64,000 bases of DNA from Actinomycetales bacterium (GTDB lineage Bacteria; Actinomycetota; Actinomycetes; Actinomycetales; Dermatophilaceae), in contig JADJVI010000009.1 of NCBI GenBank assembly GCA_016710645.1, positions 1 to 64,000 on the forward strand, written 5' to 3'. The translations under genes and the position numbers were made by a program. This document shows positions 56,999 to 64,000 of this stretch, in pieces; within the stretch, counting starts at the first letter, position 1, and each line of letters begins with the position of its first letter. Below the pieces are notes generated by a model, which ran no database searches, was not told where the DNA came from, and saw only the letters and a list, made by a program, of their open reading frames with translations.

Positions 56999-59900
56999 GC
57001 GATGTCGGCGCAGGTCTTCGCTACAGCGCCACCGACTTGGCGCTGGCCCTCGGGCTCCCGCACGCCCCGACCCGTGAGCAGGCCGCGATCATCGAGGCGC
57101 CGCTGGAGTCCATGCTCGTCATTGCGGGCGCGGGCAGCGGCAAGACCGAGACGATGGCGGCCCGGGTCGTGTGGCTCGTCGCCAACGGCCTGGTCGCCCC
57201 GGAGGAGGTGCTCGGACTCACCTTCACCCGCAAAGCCGCTGGTGAACTGGCCGAACGCATCACGGGACGGCTGCGCATGTTGGCTCGCCTCGAAGGTCAC
57301 AGCCGCGGGGTGGACAGCGACGGTGCCGAAGTGCTCGAAGGAACCGCCACCGTGGCCACCTACCACTCGTATGCCGGTCGCCTCGTCGGCGAGTACGGCC
57401 TGCGGCTCGGCATCGAGCCCGACGCCCGGCTGCTGTCGGAGGCGGCGTCCTGGCAATACGCCGCGGAAGCTGTCGCGCGCTATGACGGTGACCTCACCCT
57501 GATGAGCCAGGCTGAGCGCACCGCCGTGGCGGCCGTTGTCGATCTGGCGGGCGAGATGGCCGAACATCTGCTGACGACGGCCGACGTCGACGCCGAGATC
57601 GACCGCGTCCTCACCGCGATCAAGGGCACTCCCGCCAAGAGCGGCCGCAGCGCCCTCCCAGCAGGGCTCAAAGACATGGTCACCGCGCTGCAAAACCGCA
57701 AGTCCTTGCTGCCGATCGTCGATCGCTTCGCGGCGCTCAAGCGCTCCCGGGACGCCCTGGACTTCACCGACCAGATCGCGCGGGCCGCCGAGCTGGCCTC
57801 CCGGCATCCCGATATCGGGGCGGCCCAGCGGCGGCGCTACCGCGTGATCCTCCTCGACGAGTTCCAGGACACCTCCGAAGCGCAGCTCGTCTTGCTGCGC
57901 GACCTCTTTGTCGCGAACGAGGACTCGGTCCCGGTGACCGCCGTCGGCGACCCGCATCAGTCCATCTACGGGTGGCGCGGAGCGAGCGCGACGACGCTGG
58001 CCAGGTTCCCGGCGGAGTTCCGAGCCGGCCCGACACCGGTGCCGGTTGTGCCGCTGAGCACGAGCTGGCGCAACGACCCGGTCATCCTCGCGATCGCCAA
58101 CAGTCTCTCCGACCCCCTGCGCGCTGGGTCGCGCGTGGCGGTTCCGAGCCTGGTTTCCCGGCCGAGCGCTGGTCCGGGATCGGTGACCGTTGCGCGGCTG
58201 CACACCCAGGACGAGGAGGCCGCCTACCTCGCCGGGTGGATCGCCGCCGCCCGTTTGACGCCCGAGGTCTCGGCGGCCGTGCTGTGTCGCAAGCGGTCTC
58301 AGTTTGCCCCGATCATGGCCGCGCTGGAGGCCGCGGAGGTCCCCTACGAGGTCGTCGGTCTCGGTGGGCTGCTGCTCACTCCCGAGATCGTCGACCTGCT
58401 GGCGGCGCTTCGCGTCGTCGCCGACCCCACTCGCGGCGACGCCCTGATGCGGCTGCTGTCGGGAGCGGCCTGCCGGTTGGGGATCGCCGATCTCGACGCG
58501 CTCTACGCCTGGGCCCAAGAGCGGCAACGGCAACATCGTCGTCAGGAGTCCGGCACGCTCGGATTCCATATCCCCGGTGCCGAGAGCGCCGTCCCCGATC
58601 CGGCGCTGATCGACCCCGACGACGCAGGCCCTCGAGCGCCGCGGCTGCCCGATCTGGCGGCCGAATCCCAGGACGTCGTCAGCATCGCCGAGGCCGTCGA
58701 AGACCTGCCTCCACCTGGCTGGGTCGGTCCGGCCGGCCAACGGCTCTCCCCGGCCGTCCGCGATCGGGTCGTCTGGCTTGCAGGAGCGCTGCGCCAGTTG
58801 CGGTCCCAAGCCGGTATGCCGTTGGCCGAGTTGGTCGGTGAGGCCGAGCGGGCGCTCGGTCTCGATATCGAGGTGCTTGCGCGGCACGAATACACCGCAG
58901 CCGCCGCGAGAGCCCACCTCGATGCCTTCACCGACGTGGCCGCCCAGTTCGCGTCGTCCGCAGACCGCCCCACCCTCGACGGTTTCCTCGCCTGGCTGGA
59001 GGCGGCCGAGAAGGAAGAGCGGGGCCTCGAACGTGGCACCTTGGAGCCCACCCCGGGCGCTGTGCAGATCCTCACCGTCCATGCCGCGAAGGGGCTGGAA
59101 TGGGATGTCGTGGCGATCCCGGGCCTGGTCGCCGGCACTTTCCCGGCACGCGATGGCGGCGTCACCTCCAAACCGATCAGCGGGGCCGACCCGGAGCATG
59201 GCTGGGAGGTTGCAGCTCCGAACGCGGCAGGATGGACGATCGGCGCCAGCGGCGTCCCCTATCGACTACGCGGCGACCGGGACGGGCTTCCGATGCTTGA
59301 GGTGCACGGAGCGGTCGACCTGCCCGCGCTTGAGCAACGACGAGTGGAGTTCCGCAAGGCAGAAGGGGCGCGGGGACTCCTGGAGGAACGCCGCCTCGCT
59401 TATGTCGCCACCACCCGCGCGAGGTCACGCCTGCTGCTGACCGCTCACGTTTGGGGCACCCAGGCGACGCCGCGGGTGACCTCAGAGTTTCTCCGGGAGG
59501 TCCTCGCCGCCGCCGGACGCGAGGACGACGCCACCGTCACCCTCGGCATGACCACAGGGCCGGGCGGGGTCGCCGTCGACGTCGCGCGCTGGGACCCCAT
59601 GCCCGCCCCGGATGAGCCACTGGTCAATCCCGTCACCGCCACGCCGGTGGAGGTGTTGTGGCCGGTCGACCCCTTCACCGAGCGTCGCGCCACCATTGAC
59701 CGATCCCTGGCGCGCGTGCGCGCCGAGATCGATCGCCTCGACGAGTCAACCCACCCGACGGCGGAAGCGTCGTGGCCGGTGGCGGCGCTCGTCGCACCGC
59801 GTGCGGGCAGCACCCACGACCCGTATGCCGCCGACGCCACCCTCTTGCTCGCTGAGATCACCGCGTCCCGGGTCTCCCAGCCGGTCCAGGTCGAGATTCC

Positions 59901-60486
59901 CGCCCACCTGAGCGCCTCTGACGTGGTGGGCCTGGCCGCCGATCCCAGCGCCTTCGCTGCCTCCCGTCGCCGGCCGATGCCCACGGCCCCTGCCGTCGCC
60001 GCCCGGCGTGGCACGGCCTTCCATGCCTGGGTCGAGCAGCACTATCGCAGTGCGGCCCTCGTCGACGTCGACGAACTACCCGGCTGGGCCGACGACGACG
60101 CGGCCGATGACGAGGCGCTGCCCCGCCTGCAAGCCGCGTTCCTCGCCAGCGAGTGGGCCACCCGGACGCCCCTGGAGGTGGAGATCGCCGTGGAGACCGT
60201 CATCGATGGCCTGGCCGTCCGGGGCCGGATCGATGCCGTCTTCTCCCGACCCGACGGCGGCGTCACCATCGTCGACTGGAAGACCGGAGCACCTCCCGGC
60301 CCGGCAGCTGCGAGGGTCCGTGCACTGCAGCTGGGCGCCTACGCCCTGGCCTATGCCCGGCTGCGGGGACTCGCGGTCGATCAGGTCGACGGTGCCTTCT
60401 ACTACGCGGCGACGGGCGAAACCGTCTACCCGGAGTTGCCGTCCGAGTCCGATCTCGTCGGGGTGTTGCGAGCCGTGCCCGGCTGA
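56995..60486 (+). CDS. adnB: AdnB subunit of the AdnAB helicase-nuclease
   Basis: 1163 residues. Full SF1A motor: IAGAGSGKTETMAARVV (Walker A), LGLTFTRKAAGELAERI, ILLDEFQDTSEAQ (II), AVGDPHQSIYGWRGAS (III), TVHAAKGLEWDVVAIPGL (V) and YVATTRARSRLLLT (VI). The C-terminal nuclease (about 990-1160) has GTAFHAWVEQHY, RGRIDAVFSR and VDWKTGAPPG but no Fe-S Cys cluster, as expected for AdnB. It is the main translocating motor. GTG start overlaps adnA. The last 61 bases overlap the convergent kinase-like gene. Confidence 0.92.
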   Translation: MSDVGAGLRYSATDLALALGLPHAPTREQAAIIEAPLESMLVIAGAGSGKTETMAARVVWLVANGLVAPEEVLGLTFTRKAAGELAERITGRLRMLARLEGHSRGVDSDGAEVLEGTATVATYHSYAGRLVGEYGLRLGIEPDARLLSEAASWQYAAEAVARYDGDLTLMSQAERTAVAAVVDLAGEMAEHLLTTADVDAEIDRVLTAIKGTPAKSGRSALPAGLKDMVTALQNRKSLLPIVDRFAALKRSRDALDFTDQIARAAELASRHPDIGAAQRRRYRVILLDEFQDTSEAQLVLLRDLFVANEDSVPVTAVGDPHQSIYGWRGASATTLARFPAEFRAGPTPVPVVPLSTSWRNDPVILAIANSLSDPLRAGSRVAVPSLVSRPSAGPGSVTVARLHTQDEEAAYLAGWIAAARLTPEVSAAVLCRKRSQFAPIMAALEAAEVPYEVVGLGGLLLTPEIVDLLAALRVVADPTRGDALMRLLSGAACRLGIADLDALYAWAQERQRQHRRQESGTLGFHIPGAESAVPDPALIDPDDAGPRAPRLPDLAAESQDVVSIAEAVEDLPPPGWVGPAGQRLSPAVRDRVVWLAGALRQLRSQAGMPLAELVGEAERALGLDIEVLARHEYTAAAARAHLDAFTDVAAQFASSADRPTLDGFLAWLEAAEKEERGLERGTLEPTPGAVQILTVHAAKGLEWDVVAIPGLVAGTFPARDGGVTSKPISGADPEHGWEVAAPNAAGWTIGASGVPYRLRGDRDGLPMLEVHGAVDLPALEQRRVEFRKAEGARGLLEERRLAYVATTRARSRLLLTAHVWGTQATPRVTSEFLREVLAAAGREDDATVTLGMTTGPGGVAVDVARWDPMPAPDEPLVNPVTATPVEVLWPVDPFTERRATIDRSLARVRAEIDRLDESTHPTAEASWPVAALVAPRAGSTHDPYAADATLLLAEITASRVSQPVQVEIPAHLSASDVVGLAADPSAFAASRRRPMPTAPAVAARRGTAFHAWVEQHYRSAALVDVDELPGWADDDAADDEALPRLQAAFLASEWATRTPLEVEIAVETVIDGLAVRGRIDAVFSRPDGGVTIVDWKTGAPPGPAAARVRALQLGAYALAYARLRGLAVDQVDGAFYYAATGETVYPELPSESDLVGVLRAVPG

Positions 60487-61646
60487 GCGTCCGAAGTTGG
60501 CTCGGCCGCGTGCTCGTCCTCCGTGGCCAGTCGTCCGCCTGCGGTCGCGCTGGTCAACTCGTCCGGCGACAACTCCGTGGTGGCGTCGGTGTCGAACGAC
60601 TGAGTCGGTCCGCCGTCGTCAGCGTGCCCCTCGGACGCCTGCACGCGGGCGTCCGGCGCGATGTCGGCGGCGATGACGACGGGTTTGGCGGGAGCCGCCG
60701 CAGGAGGAGGCGGCAAGAGGTCGTCCTCGTGCACGTGCTCGGCCAATCGGCGCAACCGGCCCGCGCCCCACCGGACTCGTTCGGGCTGCCCGGCCGACAC
60801 CGCGGCCAGGAGATCGTGCAACTGGGCCAGTTCGCCGGCAAGACGGGCCCGGCGCCGTAGTTGGGCGTCGGGGCGGTCGATGCGCGAGTTGGCATAGGCC
60901 TCGAAGACCGACTCGATGGCTGCGGGGGAGGCCTCTGAGCACAGGGCAGCGAAATCGTCGGCCGGATCGGCGATCATCGCCTGCTCCCAGCCGGTGATCC
61001 CCCGGATCTGGGCCGTTGCGGCATCCTGTGGGTCGGAGAAGGTCGCGAGCATGACCTGCCCTCGGATGGCGCCATGCACCGGGGTGGGAGCGAACCGCCA
61101 CAGGGTGACGTCGTCCAGCGCGCGCTCCCAGCGTGAGAGCAACGTCGCGGGAATGTGTCCGGTGCTGGCGCCACGGTCGAGGTCGGCGAGGCGTCGGGTG
61201 CGGTAGCTCTCGGCGTCGTAGACCGGCATACCAGCGTCGTCGACGATGCCTCGATCGAGGTTGTGGATCGCCGCGATGGCGCGCCCGATCTGGACGGCTA
61301 GCCCAGGCCCGGGGGGGATCGCCGAGAAGTCCAGCGGCGTGCCCGGCAGGGCGGCATACACGGCGGCTCGGCCCTCCGGGACCGGCGCGAATCCCTTGGG
61401 CACGGGCACCTGAAACGGCAGTCGACGGGCCAGGACCGCGAGCAACCCTGCCGAGGCGTCGAGCGCCGCACCGGCCGCCGTCGTCGCGGGCGCCCGGACC
61501 ACCCAGTGCCGATCCTGGGCGTCGACGACAAATGCGACATCCACCGGCAGGGTTGAATCGCCAAGGACGGCGCGGACGGTGACCGGATCGAGCCCGGGGA
61601 CGGCCGTGCTGGCCAGGGCGGCGAGGTACTCGGGGGTGCGGCTCAC
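60426..61646 (-). CDS. Aminoglycoside phosphotransferase-fold protein, probable pseudokinase
   Basis: 406 residues. An APH/choline-kinase-like fold covers about 10-290: N-lobe WVVRAPATTAAGAALDASA, hinge YAALPGTPLD, then PTPVHGAIRGQVML where active enzymes have HGDxxxxN, and GITGWEQAMIADPADDFAAL where they have IDWE-x-GDP-x-DLA. Both the catalytic and metal-binding Asp are thus replaced, so phosphotransfer is unlikely. A disordered acidic tail (about 300-406) follows. GTG at 61646 has TACCGT 6 bases upstream, made from an octamer copy. Neighbour of adnB and nudC; function unknown. Confidence 0.75.
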   Translation of the reverse strand: MSRTPEYLAALASTAVPGLDPVTVRAVLGDSTLPVDVAFVVDAQDRHWVVRAPATTAAGAALDASAGLLAVLARRLPFQVPVPKGFAPVPEGRAAVYAALPGTPLDFSAIPPGPGLAVQIGRAIAAIHNLDRGIVDDAGMPVYDAESYRTRRLADLDRGASTGHIPATLLSRWERALDDVTLWRFAPTPVHGAIRGQVMLATFSDPQDAATAQIRGITGWEQAMIADPADDFAALCSEASPAAIESVFEAYANSRIDRPDAQLRRRARLAGELAQLHDLLAAVSAGQPERVRWGAGRLRRLAEHVHEDDLLPPPPAAAPAKPVVIAADIAPDARVQASEGHADDGGPTQSFDTDATTELSPDELTSATAGGRLATEDEHAAEPTSDAQPGTARNTPTRSDSDGNSG

Positions 61647-61652
61647 GCGTCC

Positions 61653-61658
61653 ACGGTA
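61653..61658 (-). promoter_or_regulatory. Leaderless -10 box of the kinase-like gene
   Basis: TACCGT on the minus strand ends 6 bases before the GTG at 61646 and overlaps a GTATGCCG copy at about 61656. Confidence 0.45.
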
Positions 61659-61675
61659 TGCCGTGCAGGCGCCCC

Positions 61676-61681
61676 TACAGT
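61676..61681 (+). promoter_or_regulatory. Leaderless -10 box of nudC
   Basis: TACAGT ends 7 bases before the GTG at 61689. It overlaps an alternative GTG at 61680, arguing for the shorter start. Confidence 0.5.
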
Positions 61682-61688
61682 GGAGGCC

Positions 61689-62666
61689 GTGACCGACCGC
61701 GCCGAGAGCCTGCCGGGACTGGCCCTGTCAAGGGCGGTCCTCGACCGCGCGGCATACCGGCGCAGTGAGCCCGATCTCGTGCCGCGGCTGCTGGCCGATC
61801 CGCGGACCCGGGTGTACGAGGTGCGCGGTGACCGGATGCGGATGGTCCAGGAGCCCACCCCGCACCTGCCGTGGCGCGCGCCCGAGCCCGGCGACGCCGA
61901 GCGGTTGGCCTTCTACCTCGGCGAGATCCCCAAGGGCGTCAGCCCCGATCGGGACGGCCCTCACGCAGTGAGCGTCGTGGCGGTCGTCAAACCGGTCGTC
62001 GATACCGATCCGGGCGGATCGGAATGGGACGACTCGCCCTCGTGGGTCACCCTGCGCCAGGCTGGGGCGCTGCTCCCGGACCTCGATGCGGGGATCTTCA
62101 CGGCGGCGGTCGCCCTGGCGAACTGGCACGGCGCCCATGGCTGTTGCTCACGCTGTGGGGCCACCACGAAGCCCGCGGCGGGCGGCTGGATCCGGGTCTG
62201 CTCTCAGGACGGCTCCGAGCACTACCCGCGCACCGACCCCGCGGTCATCATGGCGGTGCGGGACGCCGAAGACCGGATGCTCTTCGGCCGGGGCGTGACC
62301 TGGCCGGTCAACCAGTACTCAATGCTCGCCGGATTCGTCGAGCCCGGCGAATCGCTAGAGGCGGCCGTGATCCGAGAAGTCTTCGAGGAGAGCGGGATTC
62401 GTGCCGACCAGGTGCGCTACCTGGGCAGCCAGCCGTGGCCCTTTCCCTCGTCGCTGATGATTGCGATGGAAGCGCTCGCCCTGACCACCGAGATCCGGCA
62501 CGATCCGGTGGAACTCGCGGAGGCCCGCTGGATGACCCGCGAGGCCTACCGGAAGGCGTTGCAGGCCGGGGAGATTCGAGTGCCGACGGGGATATCGGTG
62601 GCCCGCCGAATCATCGAACGTTGGCTCGGCGAATCAGTCGAGGACGCCGCGGCAGCCACCGGCTGA
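61689..62666 (+). CDS. nudC: NADH pyrophosphatase/NAD-cap decapping Nudix hydrolase
   Basis: 325 residues. N-terminal domain, a zinc ribbon beginning CCSRCGATTKP, then a complete Nudix box GFVEPGESLEAAVIREVFEE followed by SGI, and the NudC-specific SQPWPFPSSLM motif that recognises NAD(H). It hydrolyses NADH to NMNH and AMP and removes NAD caps from RNA. The fourth zinc position reads VCSQD rather than CxxC, so one Cys is replaced. Start chosen from the TACAGT box. Divergent from the kinase-like gene; Rv3199c in mycobacteria is the counterpart. Confidence 0.9.
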   Translation: MTDRAESLPGLALSRAVLDRAAYRRSEPDLVPRLLADPRTRVYEVRGDRMRMVQEPTPHLPWRAPEPGDAERLAFYLGEIPKGVSPDRDGPHAVSVVAVVKPVVDTDPGGSEWDDSPSWVTLRQAGALLPDLDAGIFTAAVALANWHGAHGCCSRCGATTKPAAGGWIRVCSQDGSEHYPRTDPAVIMAVRDAEDRMLFGRGVTWPVNQYSMLAGFVEPGESLEAAVIREVFEESGIRADQVRYLGSQPWPFPSSLMIAMEALALTTEIRHDPVELAEARWMTREAYRKALQAGEIRVPTGISVARRIIERWLGESVEDAAAATG

Positions 62667-62693
62667 TCTCCTCAGCACTGCCATCTCCTCAGC
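62666..62693. repeat. Short direct repeat between nudC and mrx1
   Basis: ATCTCCTCAGC occurs at 62666-62676 and 62683-62693, spanning the short gap between the two convergent stops. No hairpin terminator was found here. Confidence 0.6.
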
Positions 62694-62967
62694 GCTGCAA
62701 CGCTGCCTTGACGGCACCGATGGAGGGGTTCGTGGCGACCGATCCGTCGGGATACACCAAGGTCGGCACCGTCTGGTTGCCTCCGTTGACCGACATGACC
62801 ACATCGGCGGCCTCGGGGAGCTGCTCGATGTCGACCTCGGTGATCCCGATGTTCTCGCGCTGCAGTTGCGCCTTGAGGCGTCGGCAGTATCCGCACCACG
62901 TCGTGGTGAACATCGTCACGCTGCCGGCAGCGGGCACGAAGGGCGCAAGAGCGTCGGGCGTGGACAT
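62689..62967 (-). CDS. mrx1: Mycoredoxin (glutaredoxin-like, mycothiol-dependent)
   Basis: 92 residues, thioredoxin/glutaredoxin fold. The active site C-G-Y-C (TTTWCGYCRRLKAQL, about 24-27) is that of mycoredoxin-1, which reduces S-mycothiolated proteins. NQTVPTLVYPDGS holds the cis-Pro. AGGAGG 5 bases before the ATG at 62967 decides the start over longer in-frame starts up to 63195. It is next to nudC, as in mycobacteria (Rv3198A), and indicates mycothiol use by the host. Confidence 0.9.
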   Translation of the reverse strand: MSTPDALAPFVPAAGSVTMFTTTWCGYCRRLKAQLQRENIGITEVDIEQLPEAADVVMSVNGGNQTVPTLVYPDGSVATNPSIGAVKAALQR

Positions 62968-63203
62968 GATCCTCCTGGTGGACAACGTTGCCGGCGTCAA
63001 CACACCACCGGGAGAGCCTCTTCCCCGCGTGCGGCCGCTCGCGACAGCGAGGGACCTGGATGGGACCGACAAGCGCGGAAAGTCTCGGAGTCTAGGGGCC
63101 CGCGCGGCCGGTCGGTAGGCCCGCCGCCCCCGGCAAACACGAGATGAACGGCATACCGAATCCGGGGGAGACGTGAGGCCCTGAAACTGGAACAATGCCC
63201 CGC

Positions 63204-64000
63204 ATGGGCAAGTACACCGCTAACGGCACCCGCAAACTCGACACCCTGACCTACGAAGCCGAACTCAAGCGCCTGCAGGCCGAACTCGTGACCATGCAGC
63301 AGTGGGTCATCGAGACCGGGTCGCGCCTGGTCGTGCTCTTCGAGGGCCGCGACGCAGCCGGCAAGGGGTCGGCCATCAAGCGGATGACCGAATACCTCAA
63401 CCCCCGCCAGGCCCGGATCGCCGCGCTCCCGGCCCCCACCGAGCGCCAGAAGACCCAGTGGTACTTTCAGCGTTACGTCGAGCACCTGCCAGCCGCCGGT
63501 GAGATCGTGCTCTTCGACCGGTCCTGGTACAACCGCGCTGGCGTCGAGCACGTGATGGGCTTCTGCACCGACGTCGAGTACGCCCGCTTCCTGCGCCAGG
63601 CGCCGTCCTTCGAGCGGATGCTCATCGACGACGGCATCATGCTGCGCAAGTACTGGTTCTCGGTCAGCGACGTCGAGCAAGAGGCCCGGTTCCGCTCGCG
63701 CGCGCTCGACCCGATGCGCCGCTGGAAGTTGTCCCCGATGGACATGCAGTCCATCACCCGATGGGAGGACTACTCGCGGGCCAAGGACACCATGATGCAG
63801 TTCACCGACATCTCCGACTCGCCCTGGTACACCGTCGAGTCCGAGGACAAGAAGGCCTCCCGCCTCAACGTCATCGCGCACCTGCTCTCGACGGTGCCCT
63901 ACGAGGCGCTGTCACCCAAGCCGGTCGAGATCCCGCGCCGCCCGGACGCCGTCGGTTACGCGCGGCCGCCGCGCGAGTCCAACCGCTATGTGCCCGACCA
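63204..64000 (+). CDS. ppk2: Polyphosphate kinase 2 family protein (3' truncated by window)
   Basis: 265 codons visible, open to the right edge. PPK2 motifs are present: Walker A FEGRDAAGKGSAIKRMTEYL, lid region WYFQRYVEHLPAAGEIVLFD, Walker B FDRSWYNRAGVEHVMGF, and RWKLSPMDMQSITRWEDYSR. The enzyme moves phosphate between polyphosphate and nucleotides (class I-like layout, direction not decidable). AACAAT lies 7 bases before the ATG at 63204; an ATG at 63195 would add three residues but overlaps that box. The C-terminus is missing. Confidence 0.9.
   Translation, partial: MGKYTANGTRKLDTLTYEAELKRLQAELVTMQQWVIETGSRLVVLFEGRDAAGKGSAIKRMTEYLNPRQARIAALPAPTERQKTQWYFQRYVEHLPAAGEIVLFDRSWYNRAGVEHVMGFCTDVEYARFLRQAPSFERMLIDDGIMLRKYWFSVSDVEQEARFRSRALDPMRRWKLSPMDMQSITRWEDYSRAKDTMMQFTDISDSPWYTVESEDKKASRLNVIAHLLSTVPYEALSPKPVEIPRRPDAVGYARPPRESNRYVPD

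Larger units (their letters stand above)
2291..63156. repeat. Dispersed octamer GTATGCCG/CGGCATAC, about 90 copies
   Basis: By-eye count: about 45 copies as GTATGCCG and about 47 as CGGCATAC on the plus strand, most followed by T (GTATGCCGT). Examples near 3709, 4746, 6034, 9741, 12396, 13056, 16137, 17530, 20200, 23350, 25879, 27239, 34652, 36354, 40821, 42407, 46102, 48517, 51780, 53027, 54967, 58812, 61352 and 63149. Copies lie inside genes on both strands and in gaps, in all three reading frames. Long empty stretches are about 28.3-32.1 and 48.5-51.8 kb. Partial forms (GTATGC or GCATAC without the flanking CG) are nearly absent, so the full 8-mer is the unit. Positions are within a base or two. 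Confidence 0.9.

Noticed and set aside
56722..59199. 825-codon minus-strand frame across adnA/adnB
   Set aside because: Spans the junction of two genuine genes on the other strand and has no recognisable motifs.
2291..63156. The octamer as Chi or KOPS-type polar signal
   Set aside because: Orientation is balanced about 1:1 along the window, whereas those signals are strongly strand-skewed; only a genome-wide look could reopen this.
1..64000. tRNA, rRNA, insertion sequences or prophage genes
   Set aside because: None recognised on either strand; no transposase or integrase motifs and no tRNA-like folds noticed by eye, though short RNAs could be missed without a covariance search.

Overview
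The window is GC-rich, gene-dense actinobacterial DNA with many GTG starts and frequent ATGA start/stop overlaps. It carries actinobacterial marker genes: mycoredoxin, AdnAB, an MoeZ-type ThiF-rhodanese, DUF3107 and DUF3117. Two blocks follow the mycobacterial gene order as I recall it. One is OMT-sigE-rseA-htrA-tatB-mrp-DUF1003-MgtE/CBS (8.0-15.4 kb), like Rv1220c-Rv1232c. The other is parA-rhlE-MiaE-like-DUF3107-tetR-moeZ-adnA-adnB-nudC-mrx1 (47.5-63.0 kb), like Rv3213c-Rv3198A. A member of Micrococcales, perhaps Intrasporangiaceae/Dermatophilaceae, is my best guess; no rRNA is present to confirm it.

Layout. 0-2.2 kb: SDR fragment and a DUF485/ActP acetate-type symporter. 2.3-8 kb: dapE, a LOG-family protein, a DivIVA-domain membrane protein, an SRPBCC protein, 3-methyladenine glycosylase, a PIG-V-like mannosyltransferase, an enoyl-CoA hydratase and DUF3117. 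8-15.4 kb: extracytoplasmic stress module (SigE, zinc anti-sigma, HtrA), TatB, Mrp and an MgtE-N/CBS protein. 15.5-27.1 kb: two CitE-type lyases, an acyl-CoA dehydrogenase and a two-hotdog MaoC protein that fit the lower ethylmalonyl-CoA pathway. Interspersed are an esterase, an SDR, a stress protein, a secreted 5'-nucleotidase, a second ECF sigma factor with its membrane partner, and an Xaa-Pro aminopeptidase. 28.5-33.0 kb: a compact six-gene peptide locus. 33-40.6 kb: glpD, glpK, hmgA, an aromatic hydroxylase and a LysR regulator. 40.7-45.5 kb: a ThrE-like exporter and a small orphan type VII secretion-like gene set. 45.8-64 kb: PHP phosphatase, Fe-S RecB-like nuclease, then the second conserved block ending in a truncated PPK2.

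Two things stand out. First, the peptide locus (28557-32969) encodes two small Cys-containing peptides with matching C-terminal halves. They are followed by an M50 metalloprotease whose N-terminus looks like a PqqD-type RiPP recognition element, an ABC ATPase and permease, and a membrane-anchored DsbA-like CPAC protein. The order recalls the Bacillus YydF-J epipeptide locus, but no radical SAM enzyme is present. I read it as a candidate new class of disulfide-bonded, possibly two-component, exported RiPP. Second, the 8-mer GTATGCCG (complement CGGCATAC) occurs about 90 times in 64 kb, evenly on both strands, where base composition predicts two or three. It occurs even at the cost of rare codons such as ATA. 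It is almost absent from the peptide locus, suggesting that locus is a recent arrival.

Many genes show a TANNNT box 6-8 bases before the start codon with no Shine-Dalgarno sequence, implying widespread leaderless transcription. This was used to settle several start sites.
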